Shown here in pieces: positions 24,603 through 32,727 of a stretch of 64,000 nucleotides of DNA (its first letter is position 1; each line of letters starts with the position of its first letter). The DNA is from Prevotella aff. ruminicola Tc2-24. GTDB lineage: Bacteria > Bacteroidota > Bacteroidia > Bacteroidales > Bacteroidaceae. The stretch lies in assembly GCF_900110895.1 (NCBI RefSeq), contig NZ_FOIQ01000001.1, positions 523,460-587,459 of the forward strand, read 5' to 3'. The notes beneath the pieces were generated by a model that was given only the letters and a program-made list of their open reading frames with translations, was not told the origin of the DNA and did not search any database. Position numbers and translations under genes: made by a program.

Positions 24603-25118
24603 TTAACCTTCTCGGACGGGTCTGGGGGCATCTTCGTCTTTGAGGAACTGCAAAAACATCTCCATCGCGTTGTTGGTCGCGATGGCCAGATTAATGTCGC
24701 GTCCGAAGTCCTGTTCCACCTTCTTGGTCACCACATGATCAGGTGTACCGCAAGCCAACCAGATGGTCCCCACAGGGATATCCTTTGTACCCCCCGTAGG
24801 ACCTGCGAATCCTGTGGCGGCGATGGCGTAGTCGGTCTCCAGAGCCTTGCAGGCGCCCCTCACCATAGCGATGGCAACTTCCTCACACACAGCCGTTTTC
24901 TCTTCCAGCACCTGCGGATCCACACCCAGCAGACGCTCCTTGATCTCGTCGACATATGAGATGATGCCGCCCTTAAAATATTTCGACGCACCAGGTACGG
25001 CGATGATAGCCTCTGCGATACGTCCACCCGTACAACTCTCCGCTGTACCTACCGTTCTCTCAGTCTCCCAGAGGATCTCACTGATCTCCCTACTGGTTAT
25101 CTTACTTCCAAAATCCAT
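24603..25118 (-). CDS. pncC: CinA-family nicotinamide-nucleotide amidohydrolase
   Basis: Corresponds to the C-terminal domain of CinA, which deamidates nicotinamide mononucleotide to nicotinate mononucleotide in pyridine-nucleotide salvage. Visible motifs are TVGTAESCTGGRIAEAI (catalytic Ser region), FKGGIISYVDEIKERLLGV, AIAATGFAGPTGGT and PVGTIWLAC. The 171-aa length equals the stand-alone PncC form. It lies 22 nt after tsaD in the map-tsaD-pncC run. The role is inferred from family only. Confidence 0.9.
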   Translation of the reverse strand: MDFGSKITSREISEILWETERTVGTAESCTGGRIAEAIIAVPGASKYFKGGIISYVDEIKERLLGVDPQVLEEKTAVCEEVAIAMVRGACKALETDYAIAATGFAGPTGGTKDIPVGTIWLACGTPDHVVTKKVEQDFGRDINLAIATNNAMEMFLQFLKDEDAPRPVREG

Positions 25119-25140
25119 ATCTCCAACTTGTTATTGTCTG

Positions 25141-26166
25141 CTATTTGAACGTGACCTTCGAGAAGGCCGGTGCGTCGATCCCACAGAACACCTGATCCAG
25201 ATACTTGTAATACCCCACGATACCGATCATGGCAGCATTGTCTGTCGTATAACTAAACTTCGGTATATAGATCGTCCAACCGTATCGTTTCTCAGCGTCA
25301 TAGAACGCATTGCGGAGTCCGTTGTTCGCACTCACGCCACCAGCCACAGCCACATGCGTCAGCCCCGTCTGTTTCACGGCCTTCTTCAGTTTCTTCATCA
25401 GGATGTCCACGATGGTCCACTCCAGCGAGGCAGCGATATCCTCCTTGTGGTGCTCGATGAAGTCAGGATCCTCAGCCACCCATTTCTGCATGGAATAGAG
25501 AAACGAGGTCTTCAGTCCCGAGAAGCTATAGTCCAGATTCGGGATGTTCGGCTCAGCAAACTTAAACGCCTTCGGGTTTCCCTGACGCGCCAGACGGTCG
25601 ATGATCGGACCACCCGGATACCCCAGTCCCATCACTTTCGAGCACTTGTCGATGGCCTCACCAGCCGCGTCGTCGATGGTCTGTCCCAGCACCTCCATAT
25701 CGTTATAGGCATTCACCTTCACGATCTGCGAGTTGCCGCCACTCACGAGCAAACACAAGAACGGCATGGGCGGCTGATGCTGATCGTCCTCCGACTCCTT
25801 GATGAAATGCGCCATCACATGTCCTTGCAAGTGGTTCACGTCGATCATCGGAATACCAAGAGAACGTGCAAAGCCTTTAGCAAAACTCACGCCGACAAGC
25901 AACGAGCCCATCAGGCCCGGTCCCCTCGTGAAAGCCACCGCCGACAACTGTTCCTTCGTGATTCCAGCCCGTTTGATCGCCTGATCCACCACGGGCACCA
26001 CGTTCTGCTGATGGGCACGCGATGCCAGTTCAGGCACCACCCCACCATACGCCTCATGCACAGCCTGCGAGGCCGTCACGTTCGAGAGTAGCACACCATT
26101 CTTCAGAACGGCTGCCGACGTGTCGTCACAACTCGACTCTATACCTAATATATATATATCACCCAT
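25141..26166 (-). CDS. tsaD: tRNA N6-adenosine threonylcarbamoyltransferase
   Basis: Transfers the threonylcarbamoyl group to A37 of ANN-decoding tRNAs, together with TsaB and TsaE. The ASKHA-fold protein starts MGDIYILGIESSCDDTSAAV. The iron-binding H112-x3-H116 is in VNHLQGHVMAH, and AFTRGPGLMGSLLVG, GYPGGPIIDRLA, FSGLKTSFLY and AVAGGVSANNGLR are all present. The 341-aa length is normal. The start at 26166 is set by the conserved N-terminus; an upstream in-frame reading adds unrelated residues. It lies 14 nt after map. Confidence 0.96.
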   Translation of the reverse strand: MGDIYILGIESSCDDTSAAVLKNGVLLSNVTASQAVHEAYGGVVPELASRAHQQNVVPVVDQAIKRAGITKEQLSAVAFTRGPGLMGSLLVGVSFAKGFARSLGIPMIDVNHLQGHVMAHFIKESEDDQHQPPMPFLCLLVSGGNSQIVKVNAYNDMEVLGQTIDDAAGEAIDKCSKVMGLGYPGGPIIDRLARQGNPKAFKFAEPNIPNLDYSFSGLKTSFLYSMQKWVAEDPDFIEHHKEDIAASLEWTIVDILMKKLKKAVKQTGLTHVAVAGGVSANNGLRNAFYDAEKRYGWTIYIPKFSYTTDNAAMIGIVGYYKYLDQVFCGIDAPAFSKVTFK

Positions 26167-26180
26167 CTCAAACTTCAAAG

Positions 26181-27047
26181 TTAGTACGTCAGTACCTCCA
26201 CACCATGATCCGTCATCACCAGCGTATGTTCCCACTGCGCACTCGGTTGCTCATCCTCAGAGATCACCTCCCAGCCATATGGGTCATCAGCATCGATAAA
26301 CACACGCCATGTGCCCATATTGATCATCGGTTCAATCGTAAAGACCATTCCAGGCACAAGCAGCATGCCCGTTCCCCGATGACCGTAGTGGTTCACATCG
26401 GGCTCCTCATGGAACTTCAGTCCCACACCATGCCCGGCCAGGTCACGCACGATGCCATAGCCATATTTCTTACAGTGTTTCTCTATCGCATGACCGATAT
26501 CCCCCACAAAACCGTAGGGCTTAGCGGCCTCCATACCGATCTCCAGACACTCCTTCGCCACACGTACCAACTGTTCCTTCTCGGGAGTTGTCTTTCCGAT
26601 AATAAACATTCGCGAAGCATCGGCATAATATCCATCAAGGATCGTCGTAAAGTCCACATTGATAATGTCGCCCTCTTCCAGCACATCCTCCTCCTTAGGG
26701 ATACCATGACACACCACCTCATTGATCGATGTACACACCGACATAGGGAAACCTTCGTAGTTCAAACAGGCTGGGATAGCCCCGTTTTCCTCGCAAACCT
26801 GTCTGCATATCCGGTCTATCTCCAGTGTGTTCATGCCAGCCTTAATCTCCTTGGCCACCGTGTCGAGCACAGCGGTATTTACGACGCCTGCCTTGCGGAT
26901 ACCTTCTATCTGCTCTGGCGTCTTGATCAGGTCACGTGTAGGCACCAGTTTTCCTTTGTTCTCCCAGTACATGATGGTCTTATCCATCTCCGTGGGTTCC
27001 TGTCCTGACAAACAGTGCCAACGCCTTTTTTGATTCCTTACAGTCAT
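26181..27047 (-). CDS. map: Methionine aminopeptidase, type I, with N-terminal extension
   Basis: Removes the initiator methionine from nascent proteins. All five metal ligands are visible: D132, D143 (VDFTTILDGYYADASRMF), H206 (LAGHGVGL), E239 (FTIEPM) and E273 (QWEHT); their spacing matches the E. coli enzyme apart from a three-residue insertion before the last. The catalytic His is in FHEEPDVNHYG. The protein is 288 aa, about 25 longer than E. coli Map, because of the N-terminal TVRNQKRRWHCLSGQEPTEM. The start is supported by AAGGTGAG just upstream, one of the few Shine-Dalgarno-like sites in the window. First gene of the map-tsaD-pncC run. Confidence 0.94.
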   Translation of the reverse strand: MTVRNQKRRWHCLSGQEPTEMDKTIMYWENKGKLVPTRDLIKTPEQIEGIRKAGVVNTAVLDTVAKEIKAGMNTLEIDRICRQVCEENGAIPACLNYEGFPMSVCTSINEVVCHGIPKEEDVLEEGDIINVDFTTILDGYYADASRMFIIGKTTPEKEQLVRVAKECLEIGMEAAKPYGFVGDIGHAIEKHCKKYGYGIVRDLAGHGVGLKFHEEPDVNHYGHRGTGMLLVPGMVFTIEPMINMGTWRVFIDADDPYGWEVISEDEQPSAQWEHTLVMTDHGVEVLTY

Positions 27048-27077
27048 TCTCTCACCTTATTATTAAATAAGTGGGTG

Positions 27078-27109
27078 CAAAGTTACTTCAAATCAAGCGA
27101 AAAACCAAA
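27078..27109 (-). promoter_or_regulatory. Promoter of map-tsaD-pncC
   Basis: Minus-strand TTTG (plus CAAA 27106-27109), 20-nt spacer, TAACTTTG (plus 27078-27085), followed by the common GCACCC initiation context. Confidence 0.85.
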
Positions 27110-27157
27110 TAAAACGAAATATATTTTGTCGTCGTATCACACTGTCAGACATAAGAA

Positions 27158-27178
27158 AAGGGGATCGCCACTCCCCTT
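27158..27178 (-). terminator. Terminator after the A+T-rich gene at 27183
   Basis: A 7-bp G+C-rich stem AAGGGGA / TCCCCTT with a 7-nt loop, followed on the minus strand by CCCCTTTTCTTATG. It ends the cstA-to-27183 run. Confidence 0.7.
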
Positions 27179-27182
27179 AACC

Positions 27183-27995
27183 TTATATCTTTTTCCTCGA
27201 TTTCTTTTTCTTGATCTCTTCACCCCAGTTCAGTTGGTAGGTATAACCACATTGCGGGTTTGGTATTTCAATATAATAACGACTCGTTTTCCTTTGAAAT
27301 CTCACCGTCTCTTTCTTATCAACCACATTCACTGTTTTCCCATCAATGGGAATCATGATGAGTTCAGCATCAGGGGCTGACTGCTTACCTATCAATTTGA
27401 TATCAAAGACCACCTGTTTAATAGGTGTGTTAACTCGACAAAACTGCAAATCTCTACAGTTCGTTCCGTTCATTTCTATCGAGAACTCCGCTATTTCACC
27501 TTTCCGTAATGGTTTCTTGAAAAGAATCAGAATGACATCCCATCCGTCTTCGTTCTTAGGCAATATCTTATATGAGATGTCGTGTGTCGAAGAGCTTACA
27601 TTTGGTTTATCACTTTGTCCCAAAACGCTGTATCTATACTTAATGTATTTTAATTTATAAACTTTACTTTCGATAGTTCTTGTAAATAAACAATAATTCT
27701 TCCCATTGTTATCACGACGATCGTAAACTACAGATAGGGTATGGTAGTCTTGGTCTGAGTCCTGATCATTTGTTTTCGGTAGATTCTTTTCTCTCGAATA
27801 ACGATAATATCTAACAATATAACTAACCGCATATGATACGACAACCACAAACAAAGCAATTAATACAGAATAGCCTGATTTAGCTTTTTCAGCTATATAG
27901 TATACAGGTAAACCTGATAATATATAAAGAATATTATGCCAGTTACCTAATATTTGTGGGCATTCTTTCCAAAAGTCTGGTTTACTATTGTCCAT
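27183..27995 (-). CDS. A+T-rich orphan: two-TM, beta-rich membrane protein, function unknown
   Basis: A 270-aa protein from the ATG at 27995 (an upstream TTG is less likely). Two hydrophobic segments lie at about residues 20-36 and 40-66 (NILYILSGLPVYYIAE; YSVLIALFVVVVSYAVSYIV), then a basic stretch and a long soluble domain, mostly predicted strands (residues 85-260), ending NPQCGYTYQLNWGEEIKKKK. No catalytic motif is visible. Its base and codon use (many AAA, AAT, ATA) differs clearly from its neighbours, suggesting recent acquisition. It sits 26 nt after a C69 dipeptidase with no visible promoter of its own and is followed by a terminator. The layout resembles some membrane-associated immune effectors (two TM plus beta-barrel, such as Cap15), but no cyclase or other defence gene is adjacent, so this is a weak guess. 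Confidence 0.6.
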   Translation of the reverse strand: MDNSKPDFWKECPQILGNWHNILYILSGLPVYYIAEKAKSGYSVLIALFVVVVSYAVSYIVRYYRYSREKNLPKTNDQDSDQDYHTLSVVYDRRDNNGKNYCLFTRTIESKVYKLKYIKYRYSVLGQSDKPNVSSSTHDISYKILPKNEDGWDVILILFKKPLRKGEIAEFSIEMNGTNCRDLQFCRVNTPIKQVVFDIKLIGKQSAPDAELIMIPIDGKTVNVVDKKETVRFQRKTSRYYIEIPNPQCGYTYQLNWGEEIKKKKSRKKI

Positions 27996-28021
27996 GGTTG
28001 TCGTCAATGATAACGTAAAGA

Positions 28022-29740
28022 CTACTTCTTCTCTTCGACGGGAACAAGGAGCTTGTCGCCGGTCTGCTTCAGCAGTTCACGGGCATAAGGCTCCGGGAAA
28101 CCAGGACGGGTAACACGGGCACCGCCGCCATACTGGTTACGCTTGAAGGCACCATTCTCGTCGGTTGGCTTCACGGCCATATCATTGTACTTCACGATCA
28201 GGAAGAAGGCGAGCTTCTGCCAACGGGCGATCATCTCATCACCCTTCCGACAGCTATAGTCCGTCAGGAAGGCCACACGCTCAGACTCAGGCAGTGCCAA
28301 GGCCTTTGCCTCAATCTCCGGCTGAAGACGCTCATAGGAAGCATCCAGTGAGTCGCGCACTTCCTTCAGCGACGGGAACATCATCGAATAACGAGGATAT
28401 ACCATATTACTGACCCAGTTGCATACCCAGAAAGCGTTGTCCATAGAGAACGTCACATCGTCGGCACCTTCCCCAGAGAAGCACTTAGGTCGACGGGTGA
28501 TACAACTGTACATCGGTGTGTAAGCCACCATATTCCCGTCGTCATTGCCGAACCAGAAGCAGGCACCTACCTCACGAGGCAGAGAACTGCGCATCTGTGA
28601 GATGAACGACCAGGCTGTCTGCTGGGTAGAGATGGGGCGCTCGTTGAACACCTCCTTACCGTCGACCTTGAATGAGAGCGGAGAAGGACGGTAAGGCATC
28701 TGATAGATACCGCCACCGATATTCGTGTCCAAGGCGAACGGTGTTCCCTCATAATGATCGCGCATCGCATCACGGAGATCCTGAAGACCCACCTTCTTGT
28801 TCGGGATAATCCATAGCGGCATCTCCTTGGTGTCCTTCTCGATACCGGCAGCATAAGGCAGGTATTCGGAGAAATCGTCGCTGAAGCGGTTGAAGAAGCT
28901 CCACACACGGGTCTCACAATAACGGCGGCCAGAGAAGTCGGGCTTGGCGTAGGCAGCGTTGTAGCTGAAGTCGGCATCCTTCCCCTCATACCACCCCATC
29001 GTACGAGCGTAGCTGACCACGTTGTCGCTATACACCACAAGGTTAGGGACGGCCTTCTTGCCATTAACAGGATACTTCTTCTGCAGGTCCTTCATCTTCA
29101 CCTGTACATAACGACCATCGAGGAATTTCGTGATACGACTCTGATTGGCGTGAGCGGCAATCGCATCATCAGGAATACGCACAGCCACCCAGACGGTACG
29201 ACCGGCCTCCTTCGAGCGGTCAGGACCACAGCCCATCATCTCCAGCATCCACGCTTCATCCTTGTCGGCCACGGAGAAGGTCTCTCCCTCGGAATAGTAA
29301 CCATACTGCTCTACTAACGAGGTCATGATCTGCAAGGCCTCACGAGCAGTCTTTGCACGCTGCAAGGTGATATAGATCAGCGAACCATAGTCGATGATAC
29401 CTGTCGAGTCGGCCATCTCCTCACGTCCGCCAAAGGTGGTCTCACCGATCGTCACCTGCCACTCGTTACTATTGCCGATAACGTTCCATGTCTCAGGTGC
29501 TTCCGCAATCTCGCCCAAGTATTTATTGGTGTCCCATTCATAGACCTTACGCATGTCGCCGGCAGCATGCTTGGCTGCCGTATAATGATAGAGAGGCATG
29601 AAAGCACCATATGAGTCAGCATTATAAGTCACGAACACCGACCCGTCGGCCGAAGCCTTCTTTCCTACGATAAAATTTGTACAGGCAACTGCACTGGCGC
29701 TCACCAGCACCAGACCGGCCATCAGTAATATCTTCTTCAT
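28022..29740 (-). CDS. Secreted C69-family dipeptidase
   Basis: A 572-aa peptidase of the N-terminal-nucleophile C69 (U34) family. The signal peptide MKKILLMAGLVLVSASAVA is followed directly by C20 (CTNFIVGKKAS), which becomes the catalytic N-terminal cysteine after cleavage. Other family features are GSVFVTYNADSYGAFMPLY, VIGNSNEWQVTIGETTFGGR, EGETFSVADKDEAWMLEM and GACFWFGNDDGN. It probably cleaves dipeptides in the periplasm, feeding amino acids to this peptide-using anaerobe. The start is the ATG at 29740; a TTG five codons upstream overlaps the nadC stop and would lengthen the signal peptide. It follows nadC by 8 nt. Confidence 0.92.
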   Translation of the reverse strand: MKKILLMAGLVLVSASAVACTNFIVGKKASADGSVFVTYNADSYGAFMPLYHYTAAKHAAGDMRKVYEWDTNKYLGEIAEAPETWNVIGNSNEWQVTIGETTFGGREEMADSTGIIDYGSLIYITLQRAKTAREALQIMTSLVEQYGYYSEGETFSVADKDEAWMLEMMGCGPDRSKEAGRTVWVAVRIPDDAIAAHANQSRITKFLDGRYVQVKMKDLQKKYPVNGKKAVPNLVVYSDNVVSYARTMGWYEGKDADFSYNAAYAKPDFSGRRYCETRVWSFFNRFSDDFSEYLPYAAGIEKDTKEMPLWIIPNKKVGLQDLRDAMRDHYEGTPFALDTNIGGGIYQMPYRPSPLSFKVDGKEVFNERPISTQQTAWSFISQMRSSLPREVGACFWFGNDDGNMVAYTPMYSCITRRPKCFSGEGADDVTFSMDNAFWVCNWVSNMVYPRYSMMFPSLKEVRDSLDASYERLQPEIEAKALALPESERVAFLTDYSCRKGDEMIARWQKLAFFLIVKYNDMAVKPTDENGAFKRNQYGGGARVTRPGFPEPYARELLKQTGDKLLVPVEEKK

Positions 29741-29748
29741 CTTTTTGT

Positions 29749-30597
29749 TTAGCAAGCTTTAAATGACATATCAAGTCCCTTTACCGAATGAGTAAGGGCT
29801 CCCACAGAGATATAATCGACGCCCTGCTCGGCATAGTCGCGGATGGTATCATAGGTGATTCCCCCACTCGACTCGGTCTCATACCGACCACCGATGATAT
29901 CCACCGCCTTCTTCGTGTCGGGCACAGAGAAGTTGTCGAGCATGATACGGTCCACACCACCATGATCGAGCACCTGCTGTAACTCGTCGAAGCTACGCAC
30001 CTCAATCTCGATCTTCAGGTCGAGGCCCTTCTCCTTGAGATAAGCATGACAACGATCGATGGCGTTGGTGATACCACCGGCGAAGTCCACATGGTTATCC
30101 TTCAGCAGGATCATATCGAAGAGTCCGATACGATGGTTACAACCGCCGCCGATCTTCACGGCCTGCTTCTCAAGCATACGCATGCCCGGGGTGGTCTTCC
30201 GGGTGTCAAGCACCCTCGTACGAGTTCCTTTCAGGCGCTGCACATACTTGTCGGTCATCGTGGCGATACCACTCATGCGCTGCATGATATTCAGCATCAG
30301 GCGTTCTGTCTGAAGCAGAGAACGTATCTTTCCAGTAACGATCATGGCGACATCGCCTTTCTTCACTCGTGCCCCATCCTGCATCAGCACCTCCACCTGC
30401 ATCTCGGGGTCGAAGCGGTGAAACACTTCCTTAGCGATCTCCACACCTGCGAGGATACCATCTTCCTTGATGAGCAGGCGCGACTTTCCCATCGCGTCAT
30501 CAGGGATACAACAAAGGGTGGTATGATCACCATCACCGATATCCTCAGCAAACGACAGATCAATCAGTCTGTCAACAAGTTCTTCTACACTCAGCAT
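29749..30597 (-). CDS. nadC: Nicotinate-nucleotide pyrophosphorylase (carboxylating)
   Basis: Converts quinolinate and PRPP into nicotinate mononucleotide, CO2 and PPi in de novo NAD synthesis. The 282-aa protein shows the family's landmarks: AEDIGDGDHTT at the N-terminus, LNIMQRMSGIAT, RVLDTRKTTPGMRMLEKQAV (quinolinate and phosphate binding), GGGCNHRIGLFDMILLKDNH, EIEVRSFDE, IMLDNFS and SSGGITYDTIRDYA. nadA and nadB are not in the window. It lies 38 nt after the small barrel gene and 8 nt before the dipeptidase. Confidence 0.95.
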   Translation of the reverse strand: MLSVEELVDRLIDLSFAEDIGDGDHTTLCCIPDDAMGKSRLLIKEDGILAGVEIAKEVFHRFDPEMQVEVLMQDGARVKKGDVAMIVTGKIRSLLQTERLMLNIMQRMSGIATMTDKYVQRLKGTRTRVLDTRKTTPGMRMLEKQAVKIGGGCNHRIGLFDMILLKDNHVDFAGGITNAIDRCHAYLKEKGLDLKIEIEVRSFDELQQVLDHGGVDRIMLDNFSVPDTKKAVDIIGGRYETESSGGITYDTIRDYAEQGVDYISVGALTHSVKGLDMSFKAC

Positions 30598-30635
30598 ATA
30601 CCTTTATACTTTTTACTTTATTTACCTTCTTATTT

Positions 30636-31130
30636 TTAGAAATACAGTCCGAAGCCCACACGGACACCAAATCCGCGATTACCATGACTCTCTGTGCTGT
30701 ACTCATAATACGCCTCCGGCTCAATGGTGATATGGCGCGAGAGGAAGTAGGCATAGCCCACGTTCAGTTCAGGACGGAAGTCATCACCACCCCTATGCAG
30801 ATAGTTGCACAAGGCTCCCACATAGACGCCACAGCTCTCGAAATAGTATCGGATACCGGCACCGACCTTGATAGAACTTGAGCAATCTGTCTGAGCATTA
30901 TATCCCAATGTACCGGTAATCATCCAGTCGTCTGTGAAGAAATAACCGGCCTTCGCATCCACGTTCAACGACATCTCTGTCGACTTATGCCAACTCAGGT
31001 CAAGACCAGAGGCCGAAGCGCCGATATACCATTTTCCTTCGTAAAACACATTCTGCGGATCATTCAGGTATTGTGCATTCGCACTGATCGCCATGACCAG
31101 GGCGACAACTGTCATTGCTAACTTTTTCAT
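30636..31130 (-). CDS. Small outer-membrane beta-barrel protein, function unknown
   Basis: A 164-aa protein. The signal peptide MKKLAMTVVALVMAISANA is followed by alternating hydrophobic/polar strands rich in Gly, Tyr and Phe (GKWYIGASASGLDLSW, AKAGYFFTDDWMITGTLGY, VGAGIRYYFESCGVYVGALC) and a terminal aromatic residue (GFGVRVGFGLYF), as expected for an 8-stranded OmpA/OmpX-like barrel. No ligand can be guessed. It follows cstA by 28 nt. Confidence 0.8.
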   Translation of the reverse strand: MKKLAMTVVALVMAISANAQYLNDPQNVFYEGKWYIGASASGLDLSWHKSTEMSLNVDAKAGYFFTDDWMITGTLGYNAQTDCSSSIKVGAGIRYYFESCGVYVGALCNYLHRGGDDFRPELNVGYAYFLSRHITIEPEAYYEYSTESHGNRGFGVRVGFGLYF

Positions 31131-31158
31131 AAACCTTTTCCTTTTTTTTTATTTATTA

Positions 31159-32616
31159 CTAACTTTTGATTGTTCTTTTATACCATACGGTAAACCACAC
31201 GACGGCCACGACAAGACACGCCAGTCCCAGTCCATAACCCACACATGCCGGCAGATGGAAGGCCTGCTTCGACACGAAGAGGAACGTGGAGCAGACGGTC
31301 GTCATGAAGAGTGCCGGAATCAAGGTGATCCAGAAAGGCTTCTTCTGCCGTACCAGATAGACGGTAAGCGTCCAGAGCGTGAATACCGACAGGGCTTGGT
31401 TCGACCAACCGAAATACTGCCAAATAGTATTGAAGCCGTCCGGGTTCTCGATCTGCCAGACGAGCATGGCGATAGAGCAGGCGAACATCGGCACACAGAT
31501 ATACAGTCGTTTCGGGATAGGACGCTGGTCCATCTTAAGCCACTCGGCTACGATCAGACGACCAGAGCGGAAGGCCGTATCTCCAGAGGTGATAGGAGCA
31601 GCCACTACACCCAGCATCGCCAGGACGGCACCAACCACACCCAACCAGTCGTTGCACACCAGGTTGACGACGGCAGGAGCTGACGTATGGAAGCCATTGG
31701 TGGCGGCCTCGATCAACTCATAGCCGGGGGCTGGGTTACCATAGAAGAACCAGGCCGACACGGTCGCCCAGATGAGGGCCACGATACCCTCGGTGATCAT
31801 CGCACCGTAGAAGATGGGGCGCCCCATGCGCTCGCTCGCCATACAACGGGCCATCAGTGGACTCTGCGTGGCGTGGAAACCGGAAATGGCGCCACAGGCC
31901 ACAGTGATAAACAGACAAGGGAATATCTGGTCCGTCCACTTATCCGGTTCTGTGGCAGCACCCATATTATAGAGGTTCGTCCAGAGCTCAGGCACTGTGG
32001 GCCAATGCAGGAAGAGCCAGACCATCAGTGCGCCCGCCATAAACAGCAGCGAGAAGGCGAACAGCGGATATACCTTACCGATGATCTTATCGATAGGCAG
32101 CATCGTAGCAATGATATAATAGGCAAAGATAATAATGACCCACATCATCGTCTCACCGCCAATGGAATGCAGGATCTCTGCCGGCGAATAGACGAACACC
32201 GTACCTACCATGACAAGCAGCAACACCGTGAACACCAGCATCACGCTCTTCGTGGTCTTACCCAGATAATGACCGATCAGCTCCGGCAGTCCAGCACCCC
32301 CATGACGCATGGAGAGCATGCCCGAGAGATAGTCGTGGGTGGCTCCGGCGAAGATACATCCGAAGACGATCCACAGGTAGGCCACAGGTCCGAACTTCGC
32401 ACCCATGATGGCACCGAAGATTGGTCCTGTACCAGCAATGTTCAGAAACTGAATCATGAAGATCTTCCAGTTGGGAAGCACGATATAATCCAACCCGTCG
32501 GCTTTGGCAACGGCAGGCGTTACACGGCCATCAGGCGCGAACACCCGTTCCACGAAGCGTCCGTATAAGAGATAGCCCAACACAAGAGCAACAAGGCTCA
32601 ACACAAAAGAAATCAT
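31159..32616 (-). CDS. cstA: CstA-family transporter (pyruvate/peptide)
   Basis: A 485-aa polytopic membrane protein with about 13 hydrophobic segments. The CstA signature is clear: NIAGTGPIFGAIMGAKFGPV, FAGATHDYLSGMLSMRHGGA and GFHATQSPLMARCMASE. CstA proteins import pyruvate or peptides on nutrient limitation. It is the short form, about 200 residues shorter than E. coli CstA, which is common in anaerobes. The promoter is at 32650-32657, divergent from the GHL10 gene. It heads a run down to the gene at 27183. Confidence 0.92.
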   Translation of the reverse strand: MISFVLSLVALVLGYLLYGRFVERVFAPDGRVTPAVAKADGLDYIVLPNWKIFMIQFLNIAGTGPIFGAIMGAKFGPVAYLWIVFGCIFAGATHDYLSGMLSMRHGGAGLPELIGHYLGKTTKSVMLVFTVLLLVMVGTVFVYSPAEILHSIGGETMMWVIIIFAYYIIATMLPIDKIIGKVYPLFAFSLLFMAGALMVWLFLHWPTVPELWTNLYNMGAATEPDKWTDQIFPCLFITVACGAISGFHATQSPLMARCMASERMGRPIFYGAMITEGIVALIWATVSAWFFYGNPAPGYELIEAATNGFHTSAPAVVNLVCNDWLGVVGAVLAMLGVVAAPITSGDTAFRSGRLIVAEWLKMDQRPIPKRLYICVPMFACSIAMLVWQIENPDGFNTIWQYFGWSNQALSVFTLWTLTVYLVRQKKPFWITLIPALFMTTVCSTFLFVSKQAFHLPACVGYGLGLACLVVAVVWFTVWYKRTIKS

Positions 32617-32649
32617 TGTCTGAAAATTATTTTATGAATCTTTTGCTTG

Positions 32650-32657
32650 CAAAAGTA
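32650..32657 (-). promoter_or_regulatory. -7 box of the cstA run
   Basis: Minus-strand TACTTTTG (plus CAAAAGTA), about 34 nt before the ATG. No clear -33 box. Confidence 0.55.
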
Positions 32658-32666
32658 ATGTTTTTA

Positions 32667-32697
32667 TTTGAGAAATGGAAAAAATCTGCTAACTTTG
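32667..32697 (+). promoter_or_regulatory. Promoter of the GHL10 gene
   Basis: TTTG (32667-32670), 19-nt spacer, TAACTTTG (32690-32697) followed by CACC. It rules out the upstream in-frame TTG at 32668 as a start, since transcription would begin after it. Confidence 0.8.
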
Positions 32698-32727
32698 CAC
32701 CAAAAAATTTATAGAAGACGTTTTATT

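Noticed and set aside
27183..27995. Assignment as a CBASS Cap15 effector
   Set aside because: Only the two-TM plus beta-rich layout agrees; no cyclase or other defence gene is adjacent, so it is not named as such.
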